DNA of 64,000 nucleotides. It comes from Acholeplasmataceae bacterium. Its GTDB lineage: Bacteria; Bacillota_I; Bacilli_A; Acholeplasmatales; Acholeplasmataceae. Positions 62,753 to 64,000 of the stretch are shown piece by piece. Below the pieces are notes generated by a model. It was not told the DNA's origin. It did not search any database and worked only from the letters and a program-made list of their open reading frames with translations. The stretch spans positions 1 to 64,000 of the forward strand of contig JAIPGC010000003.1 in the NCBI GenBank assembly GCA_021736335.1, given 5' to 3'. A program made the position numbers and the translations under genes. Positions within the stretch are counted from its first letter, which is position 1; the number at the start of each line of letters is the position of its first letter.

Positions 62753-63064
62753 CTATTTCACACACACCTTATAGATTTGTTCAATCCAAAGATCTTTGTT
62801 ATCCTCATACTGTTTCTGGATACTCTTAAGTGTTTCTTTATATGTCAGTAATTCATTCTTTTTCTTCTCTTGAATCTCAGCTTCATATTTTTCTTGAGTC
62901 AATTTAAGTGTTTCTTCAATTTCAGCAAGAAATTTTTGATGCAACTTTTCCGATTCTTTTTTTATCGTTTCATCCAAATGCTCTTTTTCTTTAGCGAGCT
63001 TACTCACTTCTTCTCGAGCTTTCTTGTCTAAATTGATAGTATCTTTGATAATGTTATGATGCAT
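62753..63064 (-). CDS. V-type ATPase subunit G/H-like coiled coil
   Basis: This highly charged, almost wholly coiled-coil protein is 103 residues from ATG 63064 (TAGGTGAG upstream). A longer frame to 63112 overlaps proS. Position at the head of the V-ATPase operon and size match the small peripheral-stalk subunit (NtpF/AtpH, eukaryotic G) that pairs with subunit E. Coiled-coil sequence alone is not diagnostic, so the call rests on context. It is separated from subunit C by 137 bases. Confidence 0.72.
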   Translation of the reverse strand: MHHNIIKDTINLDKKAREEVSKLAKEKEHLDETIKKESEKLHQKFLAEIEETLKLTQEKYEAEIQEKKKNELLTYKETLKSIQKQYEDNKDLWIEQIYKVCVK

Positions 63065-63095
63065 AATCTCACCTACATTTCTATTGTTTAAAACC

Positions 63096-64000
63096 TTAAT
63101 AAGCTCTAGCAAACCAAACAGTTTGTGTTGCTTTTTGATGAGTTACTGGGCATGTTTCAGTAATGAATGTTTGATCAAAAGGAATAACTCTTGCAGTAGC
63201 AGTTGTATCTTTTTTAATTTGTATCTCTGCATCTTCTCCTGAAATACTCATTGCCACATATCCACCTTTTTTGATGTATGCTTTGAATTCATCATAGGTT
63301 TTTGCTTGGTATGTATTTGCTTCTACATGTTTGACCGCACGATCATACATTGCATCATGCATATTTCTTAATATCACAGGTAAAGATTCTAAAACTTCAT
63401 TCATATTCATGACATGCTTTGTTCTATCGTGACGAGTAACTAGTGTCACTTCATTTTTCTCTAAATCTCTTGGTCCAATTTCGATACGAATTGGAACACC
63501 TTTCATTTCATACTCAGAGAATTTCCAACCAGCAGATTTATTTGAGTCATCAACAGATACACGATATCCTGCTTTTTTTAGTGCATCAAATAATGTGGTT
63601 GTTGCTTGTTGAACGATTTCTTTTTGAGATTGAATAGGAATGATAACGACTTGAGTTGGTGCTACATAAGGTGGCAACACTAAACCTTCATCATCTCCAT
63701 GAACCATGATGACTGCACCTAGTAATCTTGTTGATACACCCCATGAAGTTTGATAAGCAAATTGCTGTTGATTATTTTCATCTGTAAATTTAATATCAAA
63801 TGCTTTAGCAAATTCTTGTCCAAAGTAATGTGTAGTTCCAGATTGTAGTGCTTGACCATCATGCATCAATGCTTCAATACTATAGGTTTCAACTGCACCA
63901 GCAAATTTTTCTTTTTCTGTTTTTTTACCAGTGACAAAAGGAATCGCAAGAAGTTCTTTTCCTACCATCTTATAGATTTCAAGGATATCTAATGTTTCTT
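63096..64000 (-). CDS. proS: Prolyl-tRNA synthetase, C-terminal part (window edge)
   Basis: About 300 residues are visible; the frame continues past the right edge. Class II catalytic motif 3 region (AYQTSWGVSTRLLGAVIMVHGDDEG split by conserved residues), the anticodon-binding domain (VVIIPI, DDSNKSAGWKFSEYEMKGVPIRIEIGPRDLE) and the final FARAY mark the archaeal/eukaryotic-type ProRS without an editing insertion, as in Mollicutes and some Bacillota. It charges tRNA-Pro. The V-ATPase operon follows after 31 bases. Confidence 0.95.
   Translation of the reverse strand, partial: ETLDILEIYKMVGKELLAIPFVTGKKTEKEKFAGAVETYSIEALMHDGQALQSGTTHYFGQEFAKAFDIKFTDENNQQQFAYQTSWGVSTRLLGAVIMVHGDDEGLVLPPYVAPTQVVIIPIQSQKEIVQQATTTLFDALKKAGYRVSVDDSNKSAGWKFSEYEMKGVPIRIEIGPRDLEKNEVTLVTRHDRTKHVMNMNEVLESLPVILRNMHDAMYDRAVKHVEANTYQAKTYDEFKAYIKKGGYVAMSISGEDAEIQIKKDTTATARVIPFDQTFITETCPVTHQKATQTVWFARAY

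Noticed and set aside
1-64000. CRISPR arrays, rRNA, prophage or complete insertion sequences
   Set aside because: No direct-repeat arrays with unique spacers, no rRNA-like stretches and no transposase or phage genes were seen.

Overview
The window is low-GC (roughly one third G+C by eye) bacterial chromosome with small intergenic gaps and almost all genes on the minus strand. Core genes (secA-prfB, rimP-nusA-rnpM-ylxQ-infB-rbfA, gmk-rpoZ, fmt-priA, RNase J, rqcH, hpf) are of Bacillota/Mollicutes type. A V-type ATPase operon, an archaeal-type prolyl-tRNA synthetase, a short IF-2 and a truncated NusA point to the Acholeplasmatales/Izemoplasmatales side of the Mollicutes. Many genes end in TGA, tryptophan is read as TGG, and a complete RF2 gene is present, so UGA is a stop codon and the code is not the Mycoplasma one. 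Genus is inference only.

Layout. 1-2395: ABC-2 type exporter (ATPase plus two permeases, the last cut by the window edge). 2396-4250: an accessory-looking patch with short periodic repeats, an XRE-type membrane regulator and a small membrane protein, and two related terminators. 4251-6152: tRNA-Ser, tRNA-Arg, a VTC-domain/DUF4956 gene pair and tRNA-Pro. 6158-12805: aminopeptidase C and a jetABC (MksFEB/MukBEF-like) SMC operon that lacks jetD. 12896-20051: DEAD-box helicase, DsbA-like protein, amidohydrolase, recX, S41 protease and YitT protein. 20041-26669: prfB, secA, lemA, a DUF3137 protein, and metK behind a SAM-I riboswitch. 26695-31850: a degenerate HD-GYP membrane protein, pgpA, fmt, priA. 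31903-36177: the rimP-to-rbfA translation/transcription operon. 36304-39180: zinc uptake operon znuACB-zur with two Zur-box-like palindromes. 39210-46227: aldo/keto reductase, small membrane protein, coaD, a frameshifted Cof-type HAD gene, rnjA, a DEDDh exonuclease and uvrC. 46309-54392: rpoZ, gmk, rqcH, Mn-type SOD, CPA2 antiporter, hpf with a comFC remnant, an EF-G-like GTPase and yidD. 54394-63064: a nine-gene V-ATPase operon. 63096-64000: the 3' part of proS.

How the genes work together. Most of the window is housekeeping: translation initiation and ribosome maturation, hibernation and rescue (infB, rbfA, hpf, rqcH), secretion (secA, yidD), replication restart and repair (priA, uvrC, recX), RNA turnover (rnjA, DEAD helicase), and membrane energetics (V-ATPase, cation antiporter). 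Regulated units readable from the DNA are metK (SAM riboswitch plus terminator) and znu (Zur operators around the promoter). The parts that stand out are the JetABC operon without its nuclease, the HD-GYP-derived membrane protein with no catalytic residues left, the VTC/DUF4956 pair, and the repeat arrays around the XRE gene.
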